From Tomocerus qinae (taxonomy: Eukaryota > Arthropoda > Collembola > Entomobryomorpha > Tomoceridae), in NCBI GenBank assembly GCA_020055645.1, contig CM034547.1, positions 66,003,884-66,067,883 of the forward strand: DNA of 64,000 nt. The letters run 5' to 3'. The notes beneath the pieces are model-generated. The model was not told where the DNA came from, ran no database searches, and was given only the letters and a program-made list of their open reading frames with translations. The position numbers and the translations under genes were made by a program. Of this stretch, positions 1 to 15,600 are shown one piece after another. Position 1 is the first letter of the stretch. Each line of letters starts with the position of its first letter.

Positions 1-3000
1 CTGGAATAGAAAATAAACATTTTAATTTATCGTAGGGAAATAATTAATTTTTATCTTTCTTTCCTCATGGAAAAAGTGTGTACTTTTTCTAATTAGGTAT
101 GCGCCCCATAATTACTATGCTCAAAATCAACCTTTCAATAATCAATTAAGTTAAACAAGTGGTGTGTGTATTGATTGCAACGACAACCTGCAGTAGTAGG
201 TATTTACACATGGTACAGTTTCTGAGAATTTCTGCCATAATATGATTTACTAGTAGTAGGTAATATTATTGTACATTTCATTTACTATTGTGTGCACTGT
301 ACATAAATGGATGTTTTAGATAACCTATAAAAACAATCAATTTGAAATGACACAAGATTTATCTGTTTAAATAGTGTTTATAACTGTAGGCATTGTTTAC
401 ATGTTTTTGTTGAATAATTCCATGGTTTACATATCAGTGTAGACTTTATCGTAATTGCACTCAATAGTTAAAACTAGAAGAATGTGTTATTGTTTGTAGT
501 TCACGTTGAAACATCCTTATAAGGTGCATTTCCTTTTTAGCGCTCAGAATCGACGGAGATGTTATCTTATGTATTATTGCATAGTGAACAATAAGTAATA
601 GTTACAATTCAAGCCCATAACGTTTCGTTAACACTAACGCTTAACCTCCCTTCTTCCCCGCCTTTTGACACTTTCGCCCAATGTTAATGGCCAAGTCAAG
701 TCAATCCAGTGCAAAAAATGCAGTTACATAATTTATGCGAACATTCAATACTGTTGCAATGGGAGTTAGACAGACTAGCAGCACAGAAAGTTCACAAGCA
801 TATCGAAGTGTACTAAATGCTACTTAAATAGGTATACTTTACGTTACTTATAGATACTTGTCCTTCATAAATAGACTTTCAAAACAATGATCAAAAGTAC
901 ATTGGGACATCTTTAAGCTTTGCAACGAAACTTTTTGAATAAACTTTTATTTTCTTTCTTGAACTACTTACATGGAGAACACTTTCGAAAGAAAGAAGCA
1001 CGTGGAAGTCCCTGGTACCCTACCCTTCGAACAATGTGTTTAGAATGACTTGCTTGTGTTTAGTAGCACTAGGTCTCTGTAGCCTTGTGAAATAGTGATC
1101 TCTAAAGAGTCTACATGCACAGAAGATTTTGATTTACGACAAGTCTCGCTAATGGACTCCCCGCCCTTAAACTCACTTCCATTGTAATACTCATACCATA
1201 ATAAGTCTACTCTGCAATGCAATCCAAACACATGTTAATGTTACTAACACACAATTGACACGATGTGCCATTTGCATTGTAAGACTCTACCTCGATTGTT
1301 GCAATGGTGTATGATAATAGAGATAGCCAATTGTCCTTTGTACAAAAGATATGTATTGAGCAGTAGACGGCCAAATTGTGTTGTTATACTTTAGTATCTT
1401 CATTGGTTACCTAACTGTCGGTGCAGTCCCATTTAAAGAGGATATTGAATGCTAGACAATTCTCCTGATACTGTAAAACTAAGTTAGGAAAACAAGTTAC
1501 CGATCATGCAGACTTGAATAAAGTCCCAAAGGAACTTTGATACATATCAATAAAAGAAGTAACACAAAAACCTTTGGCTTAATAGTTGACTGTACAATTC
1601 AAAAATAATCTTTTTCTGTACATGCATTACCTCAATTTCTATAACTGCAAATACACATCTGAAGGGTTATAAAATATATATAATATGAAGTTGACTATAC
1701 ACCTGCTACCTGGCATTACAATATCCTTCTTAAAAAATAGAATTTGATACATTATAATAGTATATTGATTTTCTGGGGTGGTAGTTGTTATCCTTTCATT
1801 AAACGAGTTACATTAAAAATATCAGAGAGAATGGTAAGACTGGATATTTTTAGTAGCCCGCATCATAAAGACAATTTTTACCTCCGTGGAAAACTTACTT
1901 TACTTCAGGGAACAAATCATAAATCCGGAAAATAGGATACACGTTATCTGCGGGCTTTCAGTGTATAGCAAAGCTAAAGCAGTAAAATTGACTGTAATAG
2001 GTGTTTAGGTAGGTTTCATTTTTACTTCTTTAGACATTCCATATGTGTACATATATAATTTAGCCTATTATTATGAGAACGGACAGGTAAGTTCATTGCA
2101 TAGCGTAAAACGAAAGTAGCATGGCATCGGTCACAGTATGAACCCTCCACAGAAACTGGCTTCTCTAATAAATCTGACAGCTACACATGGGTGTTCGTGA
2201 TGTGATCTTGGATGTAGAACATATGTAAGACTAAAGGATTCTGGAAGGGGAAATTGAAAATAATTAAGGAGGCTGACTAATTAGTGTACCACACCGGTAG
2301 AGCTACAAATTTCCACTAGACAGGCCATACAAAACAGATAACATATGCTTACATATAAGTACCATCTTCATCACAGGAGGGGTTTTCCCATCTCTTTTAC
2401 ATCCTTTTTGTTTTACCCATTTTTATATAAAGCTCCTATAAATAGAATTTGATGCACTCGCAAACAATGCGGGTGCATTTGTTTCCCTAATGCTCTGCAG
2501 CTGCAGACTTCATCTCCAAAGATAATAATGTAAAGAAACTAAGTGACACCATCATAGATTTACATTTTCTACTACAGCACTGATAGTTTGTATTTTGAAC
2601 TTAATAATGAAGTAAATAAGGATAGAAGCAGGTAAAAGCATTAGGGTATAGTAACGGGCTATGTTAAAGTAATTAAAATGTTGTAGAAGTGTAATTAATG
2701 CAATTGGATTATGGTTATTGGACACATTCCAAGTTTACAGGGATTATTGTACACAAACATTAAAGATTTAGGCGTATGCACAAATTTTCTCCGATTTACA
2801 AAATCAGTAGTAAAGTTTATTTCATTGCAATCCCTTGATATGTTTTGGTACATCTGGAGAAACATTACCTCTAAAATTAATAGAATATTTATTCTAGCCA
2901 AACAATTGGTACCCAAGTCAGTGTCCATTACTTGTTCCAGTTGTTAAAAATATCTCAATTGAAGGTAATTTCAGTTGAAAGAGTTTTGTAAAGTCATAAT

Positions 3001-6000
3001 GTTTTTATTCGTTTGTTTGGGATCATGTTTACCTCCACTGTAGTTGTATTTTTTGTGGTGGAATATTTATGTGTGTAGTGCAGGTGAGTTGGAGGAGATT
3101 GTTTGCATATGCATTGAGTGTCCATTGCTCAGCATCTCCAACACAATAAGGATAACATTTATATGTTTATGTATAAATAGGACACTTAGCCATGTTGTTT
3201 AATGTTATGCAAGTCAACGTAGCCACGTAGCCTGGATTTTATTTAATGTAGTTGTACAGAGTCATCTAATCGTAGATGGACAGACGTGATAACTTGACAA
3301 CGTAAACTGTTACACGTACGTAGCCAACTTACATAAGTAGTAAAGTAGGTAATGCACTGGAAAAAGATTTAAAACTGTTTTTTGGTTCGGTTAAGATTGT
3401 CTGTATTGTACTGTAGTGGAGGTGATTTGCTTTTCTTTTGAAACTATAGTAAAACAGTTGAGATTAGCAGTGTAAAGGGCCAGTCGGGCAGAGAGTCCAG
3501 TGGAAGTGGATACAGACATGTATAGAGAGATTACTTTGGGAGTACGTACTATAACAGTGGAGATATAATATTTGTACGCAGGCAGAGGATATAAAGCATT
3601 AGTAGGGAGGAAGGAGTAAGATGTCTAGCTGAAGTGAGTCAGTAGTGAGATTTGTATGTAGTGTGAGTGGAGTTGGAGTTGGAAATCCGTCTGTAGTAAT
3701 AAGTAGTAGTGGTAATGGGTGGACGAGATGAAGTTTATCTACCTGGGGACATAATAATAGAGAGTAGATGCTCAGCCAAGGTGTGTAATATTCATTGGAC
3801 TGGAGTTTCTGGGAAGACAAACGTTTCCACGTGGGAAGTCCGTCGTCTTTGGTGGGCATCGTGCCGCTTCGTGGGGGTTCCCTTGTACATAACAACATCC
3901 ATCCTTAGCTGCATCTCTGGAGCTAGTATAGGAGATCTCTCTGGACTGGGACAAGGTGCACTTCCAAAACCTGTCTTCCTATAAGTCTGCACTGGCGAAT
4001 CTATAACATCATGATGAGAATATTATGCAATGGAAAAGAAAGCACTTTGATTGGAGAAACAACAACAACTCTTCACTTTCGTTTCAGTTCAATCGTGACG
4101 GTCGATAGTTGGAAAATCATCTGCGGATATTCATATGACCGATGCTCTCATCCTTTTAGATCTTCCCATCATCAATACTAATAGAATGTAGGGTGAAATG
4201 CGTATAGGAATAATATACATTTTGTGGAGAGCAATGGAGCAGTTTGTCATGTCCGCATGAGGCAATTCGATTCGAATGCACTTGACCGAATTGCTATACA
4301 ATTGGATTGGAATCCTACACACAACTTATACTTATTTACTATTTTGTTCCAAGTTGCTGGTTACAAAAAAAGTGCATTCAATATGGTAGAGATATAGTGA
4401 GGGCGGGGAACATTTCCTTTTCTCTTTATCGTCTAATTCAATTCTGGAGAATTCCTTCTGATTTTATCTCATCTCCCTGTCTTGTTTCTTTTGCCCCTGT
4501 CCCTATCCAACTTTCATCGGACTTATACGGAATCAATGTGCTGTACAAATCCTCTATCTCCACGACCATGGTAACAATCAAGATATACTCGCTAGGTTTT
4601 GTTTTGGAACGGAGTCAAATCAACCAGGAAAGTGGAACTAGCCAATTTCTTCGGATATTTACTACAATGCCTGAGTGTACCTATTCAATCTTCCTCTTTT
4701 CTTTTGTTTGTATTGTATTCGCGATTCAAATGCGAGAGCATTAATGCGTGGCCATTACATCCTTCCGTTTTCATTCTCCAAAGTGTTACCATTCCGTTAC
4801 GTTGGATTAGTTTCTATTCTATTATCTTGTCATTATTCCCAAAATCTCATCTTCTATACTGCTTTAGTGTTAATAACAATTCTTGACTTACCAACACTTA
4901 CACTGTAGCCTGTTTTAAGACATCTGTACCTAACCTACATATAAAATAGTCTAATATCATCTATGTAATAAAAATAGGATTAAACATTAAGAAGTATGTC
5001 AATTACTCTCGTACGAATCACTCTCCTTTCAAATACCAGTTAGGATTACTTACTTTTATTTTTCAAAGTAAATGTTCTTGTCTTGAACAAAATACTAAAT
5101 GATACACATCAAAAACCTTAGAAATACTTAATAGTTATACGATGTAGTAAATTCCTGTGTTATCGTTGATTTTTCTTGTTTGTATCAATTTCAGTTAACC
5201 AGTTGAATTAGCATCTTATCTAAGTAGAGACTATGTACTAGTATATGGCTAGTCTGACTGCTTCACCTACACGTGTGTAAGTAAAACGTTCAGAAGATAA
5301 GACAGGTTCTTTTATATCACGATTTTTCTCCTACAGGCATTTTCCCTTACATCACTTTGTATAGCTCTTGCTCTTCTTTCCTAGATAATGTCTTTCTTTT
5401 CCACTCCGACTTTTCTTTTTAGATTTGTAAATGTGGGATTCAATGCACTTGTTCTGTGTACAATCTCTGTATACTTTATGGCATGTAGAGATAATAGTGC
5501 ACGTAAATGATGCATCGTGGATAACATAGAAAATGCATTTGTTGCACAAGAGCAGAGCTAGAAGCACCAGATACAATTGCATTGTGGCCACTAAATAATT
5601 GAAACGTCTTCTCAACTTGTTATGCTGTGCTCAACTCAAGGCGCATTCAAATTGCATCAATAACTCCAATCAACGTCAACCCTTTGTTACAATTATTTTG
5701 ATCTATGCCACTTTGGTAACTCGTATTACTTCCAGACACAGATGCACTATTGGTAGGTGCGTTAAGGTACGTAATATATTAGGCAAGTGCTACATAGCCC
5801 CAGGCATGGAATTCCTAAACAAAAAATCCAATTCATATCACTTCACTTCATCACTTAACTCGAGTGAACTTCACTGAAAGTTTTCCTTTATTTCTGAATA
5901 ACAAGAACCATCATCTCCTTTCAGATGCGTTCCATGTCGTAGGTATGAATATTGCTGATAATAAATATAGTAGTAGCCACTAGGTGTATAGCAAGAGTGT

Positions 6001-9000
6001 TTGGATCTATAATGAGATTTTTGTATTAGTATCTGTCCAAATTGTCTGTAAAATGTTCTTCCAAGCATACCTATTTGGGTCCTTCCCTGACTATATCAAA
6101 ATCGTGAGCGTAAAATATGCGCATAGATACGTTTTTGAGTATGCTTTCAGATTTGGGCATAGATTTAGATCTTTGTCTTCTTGGTAGGAGAAATAACAGC
6201 AAAAAATCCATACGGACATTTTTACTGCAAGCACAATACGGTATTATTCTGCAAATTTAGAATCGAAAGATAGACGAAAAACAGTTTAGGGAAAGAAAGC
6301 CCTCCATAAAGATACTTTTCTGCCATCACTATCAAAGGATAAAGTCTGTATTATTTTTATGCTAGCGAATTTATGAACAGAGATAAACAACAGAAAAGAA
6401 TCAAGCATTTTCCTTTTAAAATGCCTTGCAGATAAGTAGCACTTATCTGTAGTGCATATCTTTGTCAGAATGCAGGAGACTATACAGATAAGTAATGCAC
6501 ACCCTAAATACATACTGCCGTTATATTTATTGTATTACAAAGTGCAAATGCCTGGCCCTGTTAAGAGACAAATCTTTTACCGGTACAACACATTTTGAAA
6601 TAGTTACGACATTGTTACGACCCTTGTCCCGCACTGCATTGCTATTAGAATTAGAATCGTTGTGCATCATTTTCCTCTATTTTAATATATATAGATTCAC
6701 AATCTACCATTTATCCATGACTAAAGAAGCATTTGTATTAAAAGTGAACACAAGTGACTTTCGTTTCCATAAATGGTGTTCATTTTGTTGAAAAAGGTCA
6801 ATTTTTACTCTGGTGATTATCCCAATGTCTTTATTATTAGCAAAGAATTTCGATTCATTTTAGCAAGGGAGTTTGAGATCCAAATGTTTAGGCTCCTGAA
6901 CTATAGTAGATGCCAGATAATATATGGTTGTTTGTAACATAATCGATCTACAGTTAACCATTAGAAACTATGCTTCAGTGATGTAATCATGATTTATGAT
7001 GATGGAAAGTCTTATTGGTCGTAAAAACGAAGAAACCCATTTCTCATTAGGTTACACTTTTGACGCTTCTTTATTTCCTATTTGCCGTCTAGTAGTATGT
7101 ACTTTATGATACTAAGGATGTGTCATGCAGAGCCATATTATAAAACATGCATCCTGCAAATTCTAATAAGTGCATGTAAAAATATTATAATCTTACATGT
7201 GGATATAACTACACATTCTTTTTAAAATCATTTTTGCATTTTCTAGGCCAATAGATGTATTACATACTACAGATAAAAAACGAATGGATGGACTGCAGTA
7301 AAAATGTGCATGTATATTTTATGTAGTCGTTTACAACTAAGAAAATTGTATTGTGCTACTACATAAATACTGTCAAAGTTCTTAAAGTTGGCAATAAATC
7401 ATACTAGTATAGTAATACTAGTAGTATGGGATAGTATAGTTAAAAGAGGAACTAAAATGAAGATCAGCGACTATATCTGTAATGTCATTATTCAAATACT
7501 CGTACTGCTAGTATTTGCTGTATGTTTACAAGTGTGTGATAATGAAATGTAGTGGAAGTGTATAAATACAACGGGATGTTTTCTAATAAAAAAGAATTTG
7601 GGACCTATAAAACAGAAAATGTGCTACTTGCACACATGCAAGCGAAAATCTCGCTCGATTCACGCATTTACTACTATAATATGAAAAGAATTTATCACTT
7701 TTGTGCTGCAGTAGTTTGGCCTAAACATGGTGTAATAGATAATGCCGACTACACAGCAGTTGAAAAGTTCCATGATCTTTCATACGTACAAATGTATTTA
7801 CAAATGCGATCATTGTTCTCAGACAAAAACTATACCTTAATCATAATTTTAGGATTGTAGAGCAAAAGTAATAATATGACATTATTACATTATTCTTCTC
7901 GCATGTAAAAAAGATATTAATATGTCATTATTATTTTACGACGCAGTTGGAATACTCACATGTAGATTCACGTATAGTATAGGGACCATTAAATCCAAGC
8001 CGTTACACTGTCTTCATCCTCCTAACATAATTCTGAGCCTATGTATGGAGAGAAATCTGGATATAGATATATTCCGATGTAGTACGCCCGTAAAATTATC
8101 TGGCAGCAGTTTTATTTCCTGGGGTAATACTTCGTAATATAACTAGATTTTTATGTAAATGTCACTCTGTCTACTGTCATTGTCATATTTTTCGACAGCA
8201 AGCAATTTATTTTATTTTCCCGTCGCGTGAAAACAACACTAGTCATTGTCACCGGCTTGTCATCTTCTCTGTCACGTCGAACTGGAGAAAACCGTCACAA
8301 TGACACCATTTCCTTAACTCAGGCAGTCAGTGTGTCAGTTGCAGGAAAACTTAAAATGCTGGAATCCTTATTTCTAAAGATAAGACAACGATTTTCACAT
8401 TCGATCTAATTCCTATCCTTTGACTGAAAGCTTATTCGTCTGCAAATAAAAATAAATGATGCACTAGCTAAAAGAGACTAATCAGTATTGACGCGGGAAA
8501 ATTGATATTTTTAAACTTTAATTTGATGCAATATTAGAGTGAATATTTGAGAAAACTGGCCAAACCTTGAATTGTTGTAAATATTTTATTCAGTGGTCTA
8601 TGGGAGTACGTAGACGACATATTCTTTTCTGCTAGATCATGTTGGTTGGTGTGAGTGGAGAAGATTTCATCAAAGTTTGCATCGAATAGAGTACCACTAA
8701 CGAAAAAAGGAGTTTTATAGGAAAAATTCTAGACTCTCCTCGGAGTGCGTGGGTAATGTAAAGAGGTACTTGTACCGTGCGCTATGGCATTTTATTTACA
8801 ATCAATTTAGATAGGTATTTCATTTGGTTCCCTGTCTGATCCTTTTGATGAGATGAGTTTGAGTTGAATGGCTTTTCCTTTAATGTAGCTGGTGGAGGAC
8901 CGTGGCCCATTGATCACGACACAAGTCAGTCACTAGACTCTAACTTAAATGCAATTTGAAATGCGCAAATAACTCCTCTCCTATACCAACAATAAGTCCT

Positions 9001-11003
9001 TTAATGTCCAATAGAAAAAACAGGATTTTCCATTGTTTCTACTCACACTAACTTAATTTTGAAATTCTAACCAGGTGGTCCACATGGTTTAGCTTGGCTC
9101 TCGTCATCCCTCATTCTCTCGGTTCAAGCAATCAGCCGGATTATGTAGAAACTATGCAGCTATCTAAGTGGAAACTTTTATAAGTATGTCCACATTTTGT
9201 ATACAGATATATCTAGTACATAAAATACTTTTTACATCTATAAATGCAAGTGCATACTATACTGATGGGTCTATCTAACGATTTATTTATATTGTAGAAA
9301 GCCGCCTATCAAAAATAAAATCATCCCAAAGGATTGTTTAGCTTTCAATTCAGTCTCAGTCAATACCAAGCTAAACTAAACTAACCAGAAGAAATTTCAT
9401 TTGCGATATGTACATCTACTTTTCCTTTTACTACTGTCAGCAACATCTGAGCAATTTTTGGTATGTCTCATGAAATTGGATATATAATCAAGGAAATCCC
9501 TGTGGATTTTACTAATTCTTTTTCTTTATTATGCAAATTCTGAATTTAAGCCTTAAAGATGCATTTTTATTGTGCATCATTACTTTCCTCTTAAGTACTC
9601 GTTCGTTATGGTATTTTACCATTCTTTTAGAGTTTGACTTATATATTAATAAACTTCAGTCATGGTATAGATAGACACTTTAGATGAGCACTAGACCATT
9701 TGCAAAATACTATTTATACTTATGCAAAGAAGTTTGTATAGGAATGTGTCGTTTATTTCAGGAAAATATTTCGCCAAGAGGAGTGTGAAGAGACTGATTT
9801 TGTAGCAGAGTAGTGGGCACCTTGGAGTAGTTTGAGGTAGTGCAGACTTGAAACAAGACCGGGAGCCAGAGGAAAGTGTATGCGGAGGAAGGGTAGCAAT
9901 TTATTCGTGGAGAGCCGAAGGATATTTCCGAATCTTATTGTATCCTATCACATCAGAGAGATATCATTCATTTTTATGCGAGCGACCGTGAAATATGAGC
10001 GACAAGACAAGGCAGGACCGTGTAACAGTGCGGAACACTTTAACTTTTTCTTCCGTTTATCACATCTGCAGTGTTCTTCTATCTCTGTGCAATGTCGGAA
10101 TGGTTCCTTTTGATATCCTCCGGAAAAGATAATGGACATATTACCATTATACCTATTACCTTGAGAAAAAGACTGAACAAATTCGAATAGAGAATGGAAA
10201 ATGAATCCGGGTAGTTTATATTCATATAGTTTTACACTTTATAACATATAGTAACTAATGTAGATTACCCTTTATACTTATAACTATACTAAAATAATCT
10301 AGTTATTACTTAATACTACCTTGTAGCTAAAATAGAAAACGTAGTAACTCAGAAGAACTACTTTCTACTCTTTTGTAAAGAGAACGTAGGCTCTTGAGTT
10401 TATTCTTCAAATTCTCCTATCATAAACTGTTTTCCTTCTGAGCGATGTAATACTTATATGGAATCCTCGCTATCAGACAGTAGTATTTACCTATTAGATG
10501 ATATTTTTAGTTTTCCTCGAGTTTTTCTAGTGGTAGTGCGAGTACATCTGGTCTGTTCTAAGAGAAAGTAAACGGAAGCTCAGGAGAAAATCTTTTTCTA
10601 TTTTTCTCCCAAACAAAACGCTGGCATAATTCATAAAGCCCAACTTGAAAGTCTGAATGACCTTTTGATACGACGGATTCCAGGATTTCCACAAGAATCA
10701 CACATTTCCTTCCCTCATCTCTCTGGAACAGGAGAAGTGATCTTTAAACCGAGTAAGTAAAAGGAATTTCTATATCTATCTATCTCGGGTTTTCCTAAGG
10801 GCTCGGATCTTCTCTTCCCTACTGCTCTGTAGTGAAACGGGGTTTGCAACACTGGAGCCAAGTCAACTCGTGGCCAAGTTAAGTCTGCTCTTTCTGGCCC
10901 TGGATTCAGTGTTCAGAGTAAGTAATCCTTCTTAGCCCCGAATGAAATGTTTTTATGGAAGATCACATCTCAGGAGCATCACTCTTTTTTACTTAGAGAA
11001 TAT

Positions 11004-11021
11004 GTAGACAGCACAGCATTG
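11004..11021 (+). repeat. 18-base dispersed repeat, copy 1
   Basis: The 18 bases GTAGACAGCACAGCATTG occur here and again at 12,662-12,679. The flanks do not match, so this is either a short shared motif or the core of an eroded repeat. Confidence 0.6.
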
Positions 11022-12661
11022 CTCTAACAATTTCACGAGGAAAGATAGAAATAAGACATTTTTTACAGATGGATGATTTCTTTCCTATCTGTATGTACCA
11101 CTTTCTTCCTTTACTTTACCATATCACACGGACTACACGATCTTATGCTTTATTGGTGTACTTTACTTTACTATACTAAGATCCCTGATATGAAATACTA
11201 TCATCATTTAATGCATAAACTTTATAAACTTGGGAGAGTATTGAAAGACGAGAGCTAAACCATTTTATCTACTGTCTGTTCATCTGTTCTATAAAAACAT
11301 GTATCACCAGTGAATAGAGGAGGAGACGTGAATCTAATTCTTGATTCAGTTTTTAAGTTAATCATCGCATTTTCAGGATGAACTGAAGTAAAGTAGAGAA
11401 AATGATGATGAGATGACTCTATCAATACCCTCTCCGTGTCTTCCCATCATTTTTGTAGCTTCCCTACATGTGGAATTTCTAGTGTGCGCTCACTTATAAT
11501 ACAGCATTCATTGTGAAAACAATTCACAATTCATATCACATTACAGATATGGATCATGAGAAAAATACGCACTCAGAAATGCCTACTTAATATGTTTTCT
11601 GAGGAACTAGTATTTTTCTGCAGGAACTAATCGTAAGATTGGGATCGTCAGAGCATTATTAGGTTACTTCATAGCGCATCTTTTAAAATCGTAAACTGAT
11701 GTTCTGTCATGCAAGACATGGATGACTTGTCTTTTGGATAGAGTCATGAATTGATCATTTTTTCCTTTAATTCTTCATGCTAGTCTTGCATTTTCTTTTT
11801 CTACTGGTTATACCACTCTATTTTGTAACTTGTACAGTATTTATCGTTCCTTGAAGTATATATCTCCGTAATAATAAGCCTATCTGTCTAATCTGCCTAA
11901 TATATTCATCTCTCAATACTGTATCACGGTACAAATCCTTAACTTCGTTTACCTTCGTAAGAAAGACAGTAAGGTAAACGTGTACTATTTAGCTTTACAG
12001 TTTAAATAAAGCCATTGCCTTTGCATTCTTGATTGCAGCGTACCATACTGATCGATTTTGTATGAATCCCGAGCGACGACGACTCGTTCACTTCAATTCA
12101 CATACAAGTAATGAAAATCATCCCTAAGGCCGTAATTTTTATTCGGAGAGTCCAGTCTTTTTCTATGCACTACTACATAATATATTATGATTGTCAAACT
12201 AATACCAAAGAAGGGGATACATATGGAAAGCCTGAAGTAACGTGAATGAGTGTTTACAAAAGGGTAAATTACTTTTTTATGCATGTAACTATATTACGTC
12301 TGAATACGTATCATCATCTTAATACACCTACCTATCATACTATTAAGATATTATTACTATACCGCACCATATGTTTTTCCCTATTCACTTTCCTAGATTA
12401 CAAAAGGGTTCAAATCCTCCTAATAGCTTACAGGTATAATATCCTGCCGTAGTGTCTTCCAACGCAAGGACCTTATGTTGAAGCAAACTCAGAGAAAAGA
12501 ATAACAATGGGAAAAAGCCGATAACAATAACGTCTTCATCGACTCTTCATTTTACAGAGTTTGTCGAGTGCTAACGCGTATAAGCTGAGTCTGGAGGTGA
12601 TCTCTTCATTAAGGCTCCTTTTCTTCTTCCTTCAATAAGCTACCTCCACCAACCAATCCAG

Positions 12662-12679
12662 GTAGACAGCACAGCATTG
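12662..12679 (+). repeat. 18-base dispersed repeat, copy 2
   Basis: Perfect second copy of the 18-mer at 11,004-11,021, on the same strand and 1.66 kb away, with unrelated flanks. Confidence 0.6.
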
Positions 12680-15600
12680 ACAACACCAAATGTTCGTGTT
12701 AAGCTCTGTTTGTGTTCCTAATAGTATAAGCCATCCAGACCAATTCAATGAAGATGCAGCACCGGTGCCTGGCTCAAGGATTCCTTTCTGTAGTCAGTCG
12801 GCGGCATACCATTATGTAATCTATATACTTACCCACTCCTATGCTCGCAAAGGTAACGATCAACAAAAAATATCATGTAGTCCAAATACACTGGTGCATG
12901 TACATATGCATCTGTATATCTTTACTACTAGATCACCTCTGAACATGATACGAGCTAAAGAGGTTCTTGTAAGAATGATAAAGATAATCTTGCTAATTCC
13001 ATAAAGAATTCTATACTGTGATGATTGTTATACACTGACTGTGCGTTACTTATTTCTAGTTTTCGGTTGAGAGCTTGAATTTGAGGGTTGAGTCCTTCCA
13101 CATTGGACGAGAGGGAATTATAGAAGGGAAAGAACTCTCACTTGAGCCAGTCTTTGAAGATTTTCGTGTTTTTCAAAAGTACTATATAATAGAACTGAAC
13201 TGATTTTCTCCAAAAAGATGATGTTCATTATAATCATTGTATTTAATAAGATAATATGTGTATAAATCGTTATATTGTTACTTCTGACGAAGGAATCGGG
13301 GAAGTCGGAGATATTAAGAAGATATGTCGTTCTTGAAATGATGTGGTCTATCAGATCAGGTGCGGTATTCTCTTTGTTAAACAGAGCGGAGTCAACAAGC
13401 TCTTTTGTGAAACTAAAGAGAAACATGTGAAACATGTCTTGATTGTCTGAGACTTATAAAAGGAAGGATCAGCGGAATACAAAGCAAATAATAAGCTACA
13501 TTTAGAATAGAGGTAACAAATAGTGTTTAAGATGACTTCAACTCACTTCTCAGTATGGTTACTTATTTCATTTATATGCACATGTGATGTAAGGGAGGAT
13601 AGAGATGAGTCAGACAAGTCACATCATCACATATAGTTACATCCAGTCCCCATCAGTTTGACTCAACGAAGCTAATAAATACGTTCAAGAAACAGTGATG
13701 TGATGTGAGCCTCGTTCTGAAAATGACTCGGCTTATTTTGCTCCGTTCGGCATTTAGACCGAAAAAATGCTTCATTGTCACAGCGAAGCAGAAAGGGAAG
13801 TCTTAGGTATGCAATCTCCCTAGACATTCAAAACATTATACAGTAAGGCACGGACGGTGTCTTCAGCCAGATTTAAGGTTATTGAGGAGCAAGTAGTGTT
13901 GTGATGTTGATTAGCATTAGAAGATGAGGAAACGTCTAGGAGCGCAGGCAATCCAAATCTTACTTAAGCGAAGTCAATTGAATTCAGCGATGCTTTTCAG
14001 TTAGAAAGACTCATGAAGAAAATATTCCATCAAATTCCACTTGACAGGACAATACTACGATGTCAAACTTGATTATGGAGCCCATTGTCTCCAGATCCTT
14101 ACCGACTAATAAGAGATCTCTTTAATTTCCTGGGTGATGCTGATCCGCTCCTCGCTTCCCTTGCGCTTTACTTAACTTTTCTAAGAGATGAAGAGTCAAG
14201 ACTCTAGCATCAGCTTTCATTATATAATATTCCATTCCTCCATTTCCTACTAAATGATTTTCCTCAGAGTCATCGTAACCTTTCTAGCTATTTTACATCA
14301 GCCTCCATCAGATCTCATCTGAGATTAATTCTGATAACTGTAGATTTCCCCTATCGTATTTACAAATGCGTGCGATAACATTCCGTACACAGTTATCAAA
14401 TACAACTAGAAAATAGAAACTCATTTTCATTTCAAAAACTCTATTTCCATCTCTATGAGACACTAAAGGATACAGCTACTTGATTTGAAGTCAATGTGAT
14501 TGTTATTTGTGAAAACTCATTTGCATATTTAGCAGTTATTCAACATGGATTCTGTAGTCACAAGTTTAGCTTTTGGGTGAGTACTTAAAATATCAGTAAA
14601 TATGCAGAGTCTTAATCACTAAATGAATCTTGGCACAGTCATCGTCGTCAACAAGCGTAACGTCATTTTAGACACGAACGACATCCAGTTGACAATGTCT
14701 ATGTAAAGATGATGACAAGTTCCCTCCTTCAGTTTACTGACTAAGCAAAGTTTCACATCACACACATCAAAATAAGCAAACTAAAACAACACTACTGCTG
14801 ACTCAATTCTGAATACCAAATACTTATCACGATCACGCACTGAAAATAAAACAAAACAACTCTATTGACAGCCTATGCCGACTTTGCATGAAATTAAGCA
14901 CAAAAAATCATAAAAAATACTTGACTCAAGCTTAGTGGACGTTTTCTTTGCCTTCTGTCTTCAAGACTTTATTGTTTATTCACATGCATAAGTAAACTAC
15001 ATGAACACGTAAGTGATAAGATAAGCTACTGGACAAAATGGTGTAGATACATATAAGTTTGTATTATTCAATGCTAAACAAAGTCCCACAATTATAAAAC
15101 CAAGCAATCACACAAAACCACATTCACTTTATTATTTCCATCTGTCTGAATGATTCTACTGTGTATGTAGATTATACCGACAATTTTTATACATGCATAC
15201 ACATGTCGTAATGCGAATAAAATGACGCTAACCTCAATAAGACCGAAGACTTAGTTAAATTGTAAATAAAAACGTATTTGTATTAGTTAGAGACTTCCGA
15301 CAAACGAGAGACTCACATAGTTTTAGCCCATTTACCGTTTGCAAAGAAAAACAAGGCTGCGACAATTAAGGGAAGACATACACTTCCGATATATACATTT
15401 AAAAGGAGAAGATCCCTAGTAGTGTCTTAGGGCAGACGCACGTGATAGTTAATATTATCTTATCTCAAGTGTAGTTAAATAGTTAGAGGAAACGCGACGG
15501 AGTAACACAAAGATGCGTAATTGCGTAGTACATTCTGTCACATCTTGTTTTACAATTAGTTGCTCGCAATAAGTGAGCTATGTAAGAAAAATGCGGGGAG

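Noticed and set aside
3599-3992. Overlapping open frames of 60-99 codons on both strands
   Set aside because: No family resemblance, and frames on both strands are open at once, as happens by chance in locally stop-poor DNA.
12406-12422. tRNA T-loop-like GGGTTCAAATCC
   Set aside because: The flanking bases do not form a T stem, and no anticodon arm or acceptor stem is present.
13118-13435. 105-codon frame on the minus strand
   Set aside because: No recognisable domain and no supporting splice partners; the length is expected by chance in 64 kb.
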